From contig NC_087065.1 in assembly GCF_963678635.1 (NCBI RefSeq), positions 77,695,396 through 77,759,395 on the forward strand: a DNA stretch of 64,000 nt, read 5' to 3'. The notes beneath the pieces are model-generated. The model was given only the letters and a program-made list of their open reading frames with translations. It was not told where the DNA came from and did no database searches. This stretch comes from Symsagittifera roscoffensis (taxonomy: Eukaryota; Xenacoelomorpha; Acoela; Convolutidae). Each line of letters opens with the position of its first letter. Position 1 is the stretch's first letter. Of the stretch, positions 11,209-21,600 are shown piece after piece. A program made the position numbers and the translations under genes.

Positions 11209-12640
11209 CTTACACTATTAACATTTTTTTTATAATACACAAGGAGTTTTATTTCTCAGTTTTGTTAAGTTCTGAAATTAGAGATTGGTTTTTTATTTGA
11301 TAACTGGTGGGTAGACTCGATTTTTCCAATTTCATCTTCACTCAAGGTCTAACGAAACTTTCCTCGCTGCATTCCAGATTCTAGTTATGTCTACCGCCGC
11401 ATAACCAATTTTCGGCTAATTAAGTGTAATTCTAATAGCGTTAAACTCGTCTCACTCGGCTTATCTGTTAACGTTTCGGATGTTACTTATTTGTTAATAT
11501 CAACGCCGCTTTGTTGTTCCGACTTTCGATACGAAAGTAACGGAATATTTGTGCTCGGGGTGGGTTTTTTTTTCTTCAGACAAATTTCGACTTTTTAACT
11601 AGCCATTTTTGACGAAGTTTTTTTTATCATTCGAAAGGTTTTGCCTTCATGAGCTCAAATTTGAAAAGATATTTTACCTGTGATCATTTTTTGTAAAGTT
11701 ATGGGGGTTTAAAGATTGCCATTTTGGCCAATTTGGGACAATTAACGCGCGATATAATTCGCGCTATTAATGCGTAAGCGGAGATTTAATCCGTCTTAGA
11801 AATCGTTCCAAATTGGTTAAAGGAAGCTTATTTGCTATAATTTATTTGTTACAAGGAGCGAAATCTATTCTTTTGTACCTTATATGGTTGTGGGGGGATG
11901 ATTTTCATTTAAAAAATTTTGAAGTATTTTTTTTCAATTTTATTGTATTACATTTATTTTTTTAAGTTATTACTATTTCATAAACCTTAAAAAGCAGTCG
12001 GAACATTCAGGGCTTCGCCCTGATACGAGCAGTCCTGTTAATATTTGTAATATCTGCATCAGTGCTGAGTTCCCTTGGATGATTGGATCACGTTCCGGTC
12101 TCTGATTTTTATTCGACCGGCCACTGCTTTGCACTTTCGAACCCACTGTGTCCTTCTGGCTGGATTCATCCAAAAATCGTGGTGAAGTGCCGAGTCGTAG
12201 TGTTTGTTTCTTCCGACGTGTCCTTCGGACTTAGGACTTCGTCCGCTGTTTTTTGGCTCCACCGGGTCAATAGTTGTTCCGCTAACCTGTCCTATTCTTC
12301 TGCAGCCATGTCATGATTTTTGAATGCGTATAGAATTGTTTCCGGAAGTGTAGTCTGGTCAAGTTTTTTTTCGGGATACTTAATTTTTTCGGTGTGTAAC
12401 TACTCTGTTCATCCGCTTTTTTTTGCTTATTGATTTTCGATTCGATCGCATGCCTTTTTTTACGATTGCTGCCTCTGCATCTTTAACTTTCGAGCTTTTT
12501 GGGCTATAACCTTTTTCGGTCTCGGTTTCATATTTGCTGCAGTGGCAGTGTTTGCACTCCGAGTCGCTGTCTAGTAGTGGACTGATTGCTTGCTTTTGAT
12601 GTTTCTGCTTTGGTTCTTCTAGTGAACTTTCAGGCGGACG
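11209..12640. repeat. Tandem duplication, copy 1 (interrupted by a GTTCC element)
   Basis: 11210-11515 matches 12764-13090 (CAGTTTTGTTAAGTTCTGAA, GCTGCATTCCAGA, CGCCGCATAACC and others). After the GTTCC element at 11516-12039 the match resumes, and 12545-12640 matches 13200-13290 (CTCCGAGTCGCTGTCTAGTA). So one ancestral segment lies here twice in direct orientation, and this copy has been interrupted by the mobile element. Confidence 0.75.
11516..12039 (+). mobile_element. GTTCC element copy 3, with paralogous empty site
   Basis: A nearly complete member: GTTCCGACTTTCGATACG hairpin at the left, CAGGGCTTCGCCCTG hairpin near the right end, and terminal CAGTCCTGTT. Comparison with the uninterrupted copy around 13095 (CCACCTTGTTAAGATC) places the insertion between TTGTT and AA. 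The empty site lets the ends be defined and shows no unambiguous target duplication beyond the shared TGTT. Confidence 0.85.
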
Positions 12641-12763
12641 ACAACTTTTTCCGCCTGCACTAGAACTTTTGCCTCCGTGATATCACTTTTTAGATTAATG
12701 GACCCGGCCGCTGTTTTGACACAGTATTTTCTTTTTACACAGTTCCTCATTTCCAAAGGTCAG

Positions 12764-13290
12764 GAACACTTTATCAATTTACACCTCAAATTTTTCATAG
12801 TACACAAAGAGTTTTATCACTCAGTTTTGTTAAGTTCTGAACTTAGAGACGACTTTTTGTTTTTTAAATTGGTAATTGGTGGGTGGACTCAATTTTTACT
12901 CTTTCATCTTTATTAAATGTCTAACGGCACTGCCCTAGCTGCATTCCAGACTCTAGGTATATCTAACGCCGCATAACCGAATTTTTGGCGAATTAAGTGT
13001 GTTTCTAAAAGCAATAGTTTCGTCTATGTCGGTTTATCTGTTCGCATTTCAAATGTAGCTAATTTGAGTCAGCACGCCTTCATCGCCACCTTGTTAAGAT
13101 CTCCAATATCTCTAGCAGTTCTGAGATCCCTATGTGGATGTTTGATTAGATCACGTTTTAGTTATTCTGAAACTTCTGTGTGCTAGTTTTTGGTCCTTTA
13201 TCTGCTGCTGTTGAAGTGTTTGTCCCTCCGAGTCGCTGTCTAGTAGTGGATAGATTGCTTGCTTCTGATGTTTCCGCTTTGGTTCTTCTA
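12764..13290. repeat. Tandem duplication, copy 2 (uninterrupted)
   Basis: Partner of 11210-12640. The order of the matching blocks is the same and the GTTCC element is absent. On the minus strand the 13200-13290 block reads EEPKRKHQKQAI followed by PLLDSDSEG, and the partner block at 12545-12640 reads a near-identical peptide ending DSDSECKHC. The duplicated segment is therefore itself decayed coding sequence, probably part of the retroelement gag next door. Confidence 0.7.
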
Positions 13291-13669
13291 TTGAACTTTT
13301 AATTTTATCCTTTTACCCTTCTTTCGTACGGATGACGGCTTTTCTCTCTTGCACTAGACTTTTTGCAGTAAAATCGTTAAAAGATCTGCTTTTGTTTTAC
13401 TGGTTTATCTTCTATAAACACGTTTTCTTGGACTAGAGCATCGCTTTTTGCAATTCCGGGTAAATTTTTTTTGTCCTATCTACAATTCTTTAAATGTGAG
13501 TGCTAGCCGACTCCAGTTATTCCGCATCCCATCATCCGTTTACCGTTTATGCTGTTTATCTAAAAGATCAAAAATTTTTAGTATTTAATCTCTTATATTC
13601 TTAAATTCATTTTTTGGTAGGCGACCGAAGTACGCCTCAAAAGGTGATCGCTGAATGGTTTTATGGTTT

Positions 13670-14690
13670 TTTCACCTGCGACCTCTGTCACTTCCTCATC
13701 CTGCTGCATATTTTTGCAACGTGATTGGGCTTATTGCAGTCAGTTTTCACATGATTTAACTATAGCCGGACAGTTCTTCGAATGTTCCTCTGAAAATGTT
13801 CTGCCCATCCTGTTACACGGACTCTACCGAAGTGTTTCTAATATTATTCTTCTCATCGGCAAGTTTCTTTCTATACTGGTCTCTGTTTTTTCGTCTATTG
13901 CTTGCTCTGGCTTCGATTTCGAACTGCCATTATAGGCTCTTGTTTTATCTTTAATGGGATTACGCAAAGTAGCTTGTAGAGCGAGTGCTTGCTTTTGACA
14001 TTTGAAACGCTTGAGTTGGCTGTTTGTTCTGTTTATGACTTTCAGAGCTCTTTTCACTACTTCGTCCTGTGACAGTGTCTCGAATGTCAGTGTATCTTGT
14101 TTTAAGATATTCCCTATCTTCGAAATCAATAGATCTCGGAGAATTTCATTTTCAAGCATACCCAGTTTTGAGCAGTTAGTCCTGCATGAAATGATTTAAG
14201 CGTTTCTACCAATTCTTGCCATTTATTGAAAAAGTTATATCGTTCGTACGAAACACTTTTTCGAACCAATTTGTTTCAATTTTACGATTTCATTTAAATC
14301 TATTCTCAAATTTCCACATGCAGATTTTTTTGAACAAACCATTTCTTTCCTTCTGTTCCTAGTGCTAGGAATATTTCGGAAACTAGTCCTTTCTGAACGG
14401 CGTTGTAATTTATGTTATGGCCCATTTTTAGCACTCTTTCTCTTCTTTCTTTGTTCTCGAGCAGGACAGTGTCCTCCGTCAATCTATCTTTTGCGCCTCG
14501 AGGTGCGGCACCAACCGCATCTCTGCATGTTCTGGGTTTTTCTGTTCTCGGTAATGGTTCGTTCCTCTAGACTTTTTTGGATCCTCCAGCAGTATTTCTG
14601 GGTTCACGCTTCTCTTAGATTCGCTGCTAGAAGAAATTGGTCAAAACATATCTTAAAGTTCTGTGATTGATCAGAATTAGCCGTAGTTTA
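13670..14690 (-). pseudogene. Decayed Ty3/Gypsy gag (third related element)
   Basis: On the minus strand near 14350-14385 the peptide LALGTEGKKWF matches the gag signature LALGNEGKKIF of the Gypsy element at 23.7-30 kb and FALGNEGKRRF of the one at 33-40 kb. Further along, 13824-14159 reads ENEILRDLLISKIGN, corresponding to the DIFINNMKN/DLFIGRIRD segment of those gags. Near 13740-13790 SEEHSKNCPAIVKSC corresponds to their zinc-knuckle region. Stops and frame changes separate the blocks, so it is not functional. No LTRs could be assigned. It lies between the two membrane-protein exons. Confidence 0.7.
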
Positions 14691-14829
14691 AAAAAAGAAA
14701 GTTTTCATATCGGTTTGATTGTCTTGAGACAAGAATTCGGCTGATTGTGCCAAATGATAACCTCAGGAACTTCTAATAACTACTTTATGTAAGACTAAGA
14801 GTACCAGGAAAATAATTTAGAATATCGTT

Positions 14830-15057
14830 CTATTTTTTTCTAAAGCTCAGATCTTCTGGCTTGATTTTTTTTTCTGCGTGCAGTCCTTTTCTTTTACATC
14901 GGCACATATGGCCTTGACAGTAATAAAGAAAATATAATAATATAGATAACATCAAAGTTACTGCAACTGCACTACCACAATTCCAATAGAAATCACCGTC
15001 AATGTTTTTTGACTGTATGAATTTCATGTCGATTGCCCCAAACACAAGTATAATCAT
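14830..15057 (-). pseudogene. C-terminal exon of a membrane protein (paralog B, premature stop)
   Basis: The frame reads YWNCGSAVAVTLML, a hydrophobic span, GHMCRCKRKG, then IKPEDLSFRKK and a TAG. Paralog A at 10975-11208 has Trp (REKWN) exactly where this copy has TAG. The downstream bases still encode N-D-I-L in the same frame, and the 3' flank (GGAACTTCTA) is also shared. About eight residues in the linker are missing relative to A. This is either a recently truncated gene or a pseudogene. The function is unknown. Confidence 0.5.
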
Positions 15058-15518
15058 ATCGATCTAATCAATCAAAATGCTGAAAACTTCCAATTAAGCA
15101 CAATTTAAAATTTCACAGCTAAAAGAAACTTAAGAAATTACACCAAAATGGATCAACTCTATAGTTTTTAGAATTAGTTTCCATTCAAATAAACTAAAAT
15201 CTAGCAAATCAACGTGCCTCAGAGTTGTACGGCTTCATTCATGCCACTTCATTCTTTTCTTAATCCTAATATTTTGCGCTTAGAACAACTTTTTCTGACA
15301 CATAAAACTTCTTGTTTCATGGGTCTGTTAATCCTCAGTAAATAAATTTATAGCAGATATCAAATTAGGTTTTTTAAATCCAAAGCAAGCTAAATTTTTG
15401 ACGTGTTTTTGACATATTGCGGTTAAATTATTTCGTTTTTACATTGAGTTAACACAAATTGTTTTTGAAACTAATCCACATTTTAATTTTGACAACTACT
15501 TGAGAAACTTTAATTGTT
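15058..15518. other. AT-rich spacer, no feature seen
   Basis: No open frame, repeat or recognisable motif. Confidence 0.4.
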
Positions 15519-15664
15519 GTTCCGACTTTCGATACGAAAGTAACGGAATATTTGTGCTCGGGTGGGTTTTTTTTTTCTTCAGACAAATTTCGACTTTTTA
15601 ACTAGCCATTTTTGGCGGAATCTTTTTATATCATTCGAAAGGTTTTGTTTTCCTGAGCTAAAAT
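15519..15664 (+). mobile_element. GTTCC element copy 4, 5' fragment
   Basis: The first ~145 bp of the element (terminal GTTCCGACTTTCGATACG hairpin and the ACTAGCCATTTTTGGCGG block) are present. The middle is missing and the sequence jumps directly to the 3' terminal unit, which is then amplified in the adjacent array. Confidence 0.8.
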
Positions 15665-17153
15665 GATACGAGCAGTCTTGTTATATTTAACTTTTTAAAT
15701 GTTATTAGTGCTCCATAGACCTTAAAAGGCAGTCTGAACATTCAAGGCTTCGCCCTGATACGAGCAGTCTTGTTACATTTAACTTTTTAAATGTTATTAC
15801 TGCTCCATAGACCTTAAAAGGCAGTCTGAACATTCAAGGCTTCGCCTTGATACGAGCAGTCCTGTTATATTTAATTTTTTAATGTTATTACTGCTCCATA
15901 GACCTTAAAAGGCAGTCTGAACATTCAAGGCTTCGCCCTGATACGAGCAGTCTTGTTATATTTAACTTTTTAAATGTTTTTACTGCTCCAAAGACCTTAA
16001 AAGGCAGACTGAACATTCAAAGCTTTGCCCTGATACGAGCAGTTTTGTTATATTTAATTTTTTAAATGTTATTACTGCTCCATAGACCTTACAAGGCAGT
16101 CTGAACATTCAAGGCTTCGCCCTGATACGAGCAATCTTGTTATATTTAACTTTTTAAATGTTATTACTGCTCCATAGACCTTAAAAGGCAGTCTGAACAT
16201 TCAAGGCTTCGCCCTGATACGAGCAGTCTTGTTATATTTAACTTTTTAAATGTTATTACTGCTCCATATACCTTAAAAGGCAGTCTGAACATTCAAGGCT
16301 TCGCCCTGATACAAGCAGTCTTGTTATATTTAATTTTTTAAATGTTATTACTGCTCCATAGACCTTAAAAGGCAGTCTGAAAATTCAAGGCTTCGCCCTG
16401 ATACGAGCAGTCTTGTTATATTTAACTTTTTAAATGTTATTACTGCTCCATAGACCTTAAAAGGCAGTCTGAACATTCAAGGCTTCGCCCTGATACGAGC
16501 AGTCTTGTTATATTTAACTTTTAAAATGTTATTACTGCTCCATAGACCTTAAAAGGCAGTCTGAACATTCAAGGTTTCGCCCTGATACGAGCAGTCTTGT
16601 TATATTTAACTTTTTAAATAATATTACTGCTCCATAGACCTTAAAAGGCAGTCTGAACATTCAAGGCTTTGCCCTGATACGAGCAGTCTTGTTATATTTA
16701 ACTTTTTAAATGTTATTACTGCTCCATAGACCTTAAAAGGCAGTCTGAACATTCAAGGCTTCGCCCTGATACGAGCAGTCTTGTTATATTTAACTTTTAA
16801 AATGTTATTACTGCTCCATAGACCTTAAAAGGCAGTCTGAACATTCAAGGCTTCGCCCTGATACGAGCAGTCTTGTTATATTTAACTTTTTAAATGTTTT
16901 TACTGCTCCATAGACCTTAAAAGGCAGTCTGAACATTCAAGGCTTCGCCCTGATACGAGCAGTCTTGTTATATTTAACTTTTTAAATGTTATTACTGCTC
17001 CATAGACCTTAAAAGGCTGTCTGAACATTCAAGGCTTCGCCCTGATACGAGCAGTCTTGTTATATTTAACTTTTTAAATGTTATTACTGCTCCATAGACC
17101 TTAAAAGGCAGTCTGAACATTCAGGGCTTTGCCCTGATACGAGCAGTCTTGTT
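15665..17153 (+). repeat. 92-bp array derived from the GTTCC-element 3' end
   Basis: About 16 units of 92 bp, each containing GATACGAGCAGTCTTGTT, ATGTTATTACTGCTCC, CTTAAAAGGCAGTCTG and CAAGGCTTCGCCCT. Single-copy GTTCC elements have exactly these blocks as their last ~90 bp, so the array is the element's 3' terminus repeated head to tail. It ends with the normal element end AGTCTTGTT at 17153. Units differ by scattered single substitutions. Confidence 0.93.
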
Positions 17154-18484
17154 TGACATTAGAAACTTGTTGTTTCTTGTGTCTCATAAGTTATGTTTCA
17201 TTCAATTCTGTTTCAAACATGTTTTACGGAGGTGACTCCTATGATCTTAATGCGGGCTCTTCTGAGTATGTTGCTACGCATTCAAAAATTGAATTTAGTT
17301 TGTTTTAAGAGGCGCAGGTGGGATCTTTATACGACTTTTTTGTCATTCAATGGCTTAATCGTTGGCTGACCTAAACATTTATAGTGCCAAAAGTTGAACA
17401 CTTAAGCTAGCATTTTGGTGTTCTAAGCCTTAAACGCTCAAAATGATGCATTTGTACGTATATATACTGCATTTGTTAGCTTCGCTTGTTCAAACAATAT
17501 TTTTTTCCGACTTTAGCTCGGGATGGTTTTTCTTATTCAGGCCAATTTTTTAAGCAACGTCCTTCCAGCTGTCTAAAACTGACTATAGCATTCCAGCATA
17601 TTTTATTTCCAGTGTTTTGAATATTGAAGTATCATTTGCTGAAACTATCAACGTGCATTCAATGAGTCTTTTATGAAATATTTCCACTTTTTCCCTTTTT
17701 CAGGCTGACAAGTTTTTTCTCAAAGGTAATGTTTTGTTACTATTTTATATTGTGACAAATTTTGGTAGTCGTTATTTTAAAGAAGCCGAAAATGATATCT
17801 CTCAAAACTCTAAGTAGAACTTAAGAAAAAACATTGACTGTCCTCAAACATTTTTCAGCAGTCAAGAAATGGAAATTTGAGTTCTGCCTCACAAAGTACC
17901 TGCACACCCCAGTGTTCAAAATAAAATAATTTGATGCATTTTGATTTGCTTCAAACTTCTGTAGTTATTGCAAAGTTCTAATCATCATGTTAACAGTTAG
18001 ATTACAACGACCGGTTGCCTCGCAATTTATTATAATTCTAGCCGGATGTTCAATTTCTTCATATCAAAACTGATGAGTTGGTTCTGGTGGAAACTTCGCA
18101 CAATTATGTTTACTCAAATCACACAGAAATCACTAAATAAATAAAGTTATCTAACCAAATATAACTGATATGGAACTGAAAACATGATTTTGTTTTGGGT
18201 GGTGCTCTTAACTTCAAAATGTCGCACCTGCCTGGTTAATTTTCTATAAGTTTTGAACAAACTGAATTCTGTTAACAATATAATTTCCCCACATTCTCCT
18301 TTTGAAACTTAGCTAATTTTTTTCTTTCTCTCTAAGGACTAGTTTAGCGTCTAAACATAAATGAAGTTAGTGCCCTAAACGAATTCCTTCGCATTTGCAA
18401 TAATGGGGGATAGTTAACAAAATTCAAAAAATAGATTGAATTCGAGTCTGTTGTTTTATCGTTCTCGTCTCCCTCGGCTTCGTT
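17154..18484. other. Region 3' of the sphingomyelinase gene
   Basis: AT-rich sequence that would contain the 3' untranslated region and polyadenylation site of the minus-strand gene. I could not pick a convincing polyadenylation signal. A decayed GTTCC-element 5' end (CCGACTTTAGCTCGGG) lies near 17507. Confidence 0.35.
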
Positions 18485-18510
18485 TTCTTTTCTTTTCTTT
18501 TCTTTTCTTT
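18485..18510. repeat. (TTTTC)n microsatellite directly after the stop codon
   Basis: Five to six TTTTC/TTTCT units on the plus strand. In mRNA sense this is an AAAAG repeat beginning immediately after the TGA of the sphingomyelinase gene, so it is in the 3' untranslated region. Confidence 0.85.
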
Positions 18511-18619
18511 TCAGTGTGTGGGTGGATCCGGCAGGTAAGTGTGCTTTAGACTGCTAGCTTGATCCTGGGCACATGCTAGGTCGCACGTCACATTGTGGGC
18601 CTTCTTGTGCCCAAAGTAC
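18511..18619 (-). CDS. SMPD1: Acid sphingomyelinase exon 11 (C-terminus and stop)
   Basis: After the acceptor ATGCACTAG the frame reads YFGHKKAHNVTCDLACAQ and ends PDPPTH-stop. This matches the family's C-terminal segment (aromatic-Y-H-K-G-H, then paired cysteines). The first base completes the Leu codon begun in exon 10. It encodes residues 571-606, part of the C-terminal helical subdomain. Confidence 0.85.
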
Positions 18620-21600
18620 CTAGTGCATTAAAATAGAAAACTAGTTTAATAACTATGCCGAAACTTGACATGGCAGTGCGTTTTTCCTGAATTGGTTTTT
18701 ATTGAAATTGAAGCAATTTTTGCTCGACAAAAAATGACGGAATAATGTTTTTGTGAAAATTTATGAATTAAATTTTTGAGAAAACTCACGAAGAATATGA
18801 TTGTGTTAATTCGAAAGCGTTTGCGTCAAGAAGAAAAAGTTAGGCAAATTGAACTTAATGAGCCCTTAAAGAAAAAATTTCTCTCATTACAATAGAAAGT
18901 GACATGCTAAATAATGGATGCTATCACATAATTACAAAACAGTTCATCAGAGAAGATAAAGTTCAAGCTGTAGTTCTTTTTGGGTAGATTTCCCAGAGAC
19001 TCCCAAAGTTCCTTTGAGTTAATTTTACTCACAGGTAGTTCTGGGCCAGAAGAGGCGTCGTTGTCATTCGGGTCAGGAGGTCATCGAAGTCGGAGGGCAG
19101 TGCCCCTGTCATGTTGTATGCCTCCTTCAGATTGTACTCCTCCTCCCACACCACTTGTCCTGTCAACTTGGCTGCAAGCAACAGTTACATTCAAATATGT
19201 GAGCGACACTAAGTTTTCAAGGCTTTAAAATAGCCTTCATAAACTATTGTAAGCATATACCGTCAGTCACACCATATTAGTTTGAAATTAGACCAAAAAT
19301 CATAAATTTCAAACCGGTTTTTCTCGACACTAAGAAAAAATTGTAAATTTTTTAATGTCGTTCAAATCACCAAGGGCTTTAATCTGATATATCACTCGAC
19401 CCATTCCGATAATTAATTGTGGCACGTGATTTTGCGTGGAGAACAAAAAAAGCCTGCTCGCTTGTTTTATTCGCTCGAAATAAGACTAAAAAAATCAAAA
19501 ATTTCTAACAGATTTTTCTCGACACTGGGAAAATTTTTCGGAAATTTTCAATGTGGTTCGAATCACGACACAACCCAGTCCGATCATTATTTGTGGCACC
19601 TGGTTTGGCGTGGAAAGAAAATTAAAACACATCCGAATACAAAGTTCCTCCCCATTTTCAATGGTCGGAAAAAAGATTTGATTTTTTTCTAACTTTTCTG
19701 TTGCTGTCAACAAAAACACATTAAAAGGACTTCATTGCGTGGCTTGAACAACAAAAATGGCCGGTTTTTTACAAGATTTTTTTTAAAACTAGTTTTACAA
19801 TTCCCGGCGTTTCTGTTCTGAAACTGAGTAGGCATGGAAAAAATAGAAATTAGGAATTTTTCATTTAAGTTTTACTTCAAGCTCTCATTCACTGCAAAAT
19901 CTACCCTTTTGCTACCTTAAAAATGGCGAATCAGCGTTGGGGTGAAATTAATTAATTTCTTCCGGACATTCAGTGTTCGGGTTGGCCCATGTGAAAACAA
20001 TCTCCCCCCCCCCCTTAAAATCAAATAACAAATTCAAGCAGTAAGGCCTGCATGTACTTTGCTCAAATCCGACTGGCTGAAAAATATTACTTTTAAGCAA
20101 GTGAACGTTTTCCTCCCTAATTTGATTTAGGGGGGAGATTGTTCACTTGGTGCTTCGGGGTTAGTTAAACTGATGGTTAAGTTCCAATACGGAGGTCAGT
20201 GTCGTCTACCTTTGGTGACATTGAGATAGTAAGTGGTGTGATCTGCGACGAAGAAGGTGGCGTTTTCTCTCTTCGAGTCCACATAGTACACTCTGTAGCC
20301 CATGTTAGAGTTGGAGTAAGTGGTCACACTGGGGGCGGTGAAGGCCGTCAGAACAGGGGTGGGGGCTGCTTCTGTGCTGCTGTTGTCGTAGTACACTGTC
20401 AGGTCATCTGTGTGAGTGTGTCCATTAAACCAGCCCCTGATTGTGTTCACGTATCGCTGCATAATCTTGTCGACCCTGAAAATCAAATTAGTGACTACTT
20501 TTAACCGTATATATTAATTTCAATCTTAGCGATAATTTTTAACCTTCGTGAAAACTGATAAACGTTGTAGAAAAAATCTAATCTTAGTAATAGTTTTGCA
20601 CCTTTGCAACTCAGTTGTAAGCACAATCAAAATGTATAACTTTTAAAGTCATGCTATCGGCTCCAGTTAATTGGGGTCGAGGTTTGCGGTTTTTTTCGAC
20701 CGAATCGGCGAACGATTGGTTTGTTTTGAACGTCTCGACCCAAGCTTGCTATGCTTCAACCGTCTCGACCCGGACCAGTGTTTGATATATTTCGACAAAG
20801 TTTGACCAAGAAATGCAAAACATTTTAATTGAGTTCGACCGAAAAAAAAAACATTTCGAGAGCAGTGTTTGACCATGGAGTTTTTTCGAATGAAAAAGTT
20901 TTCAACCGAGATCAAAAAGTTTGACTGTGTTTGACCGAGGTATAACAATTCGACTGAGTTCGACTGCTGGAGACATTTTCCGATAAAAAAGAGTTGACGA
21001 ACAAATATATTTAATCGGGATCACAGGTTTTTCAAAGGAATTATTCTTTGATTGGTTTCTAGAGTTCAAATTTTTTAGAGACGGTTTTGTTTTGTCCTTT
21101 AAAAATTTATTTACATTTTACTTTGAAACCAGGTGCAGGCCTTCTCGTGAGGATCCTGTAAGAGACAAGCAATAAGGCTGGTCTGATTAACTGCAAAATA
21201 AAAGATGTAAAATAGCTAATTTTGCTTCTTGCATTTTTGTATTTGGATATTTTAGCTTTGATCTATGTTTTTTTTCTACATTCTTTGGTCATCGACCATT
21301 GGAAAGGAACAATGTATTCGGGTGTGTCAAGGTTTTTTTGTTTTTTTTTGTTACTTTCCACGCAATATTCAAACCTTTTCAATCATGCTTCGCACGACAC
21401 TAAAAAATCTGAAAAAAAATGAAATTCATGTTTAAAAAAAGTAAGTTATTTTTCACCGAAAACAATTCGCAAAACAATCAAAGTATAGGGTGAATTGATT
21501 TATCAAAATAAAGCCTTTTCAGGTTTGATTCGAACTACATTAACAAATGTTCAAACGTTTGTCCCAAATTTGAGAAAAAACTGTTTGAAAGTTTTCAGTT

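Noticed and set aside
11516-12039. GTTCC element as a canonical Helitron
   Set aside because: The hairpin near the 3' end fits, but the ends are not TC...CTRR and the empty site shows insertion between T and A, not A and T.
14362-14670. 102-residue plus-strand frame as a membrane protein
   Set aside because: Shadow of the decayed gag on the minus strand, which has the LALGTEGK signature.
20199-20504. 101-residue plus-strand open frame
   Set aside because: Antisense shadow of sphingomyelinase exon 9, whose minus-strand frame has clear family motifs.
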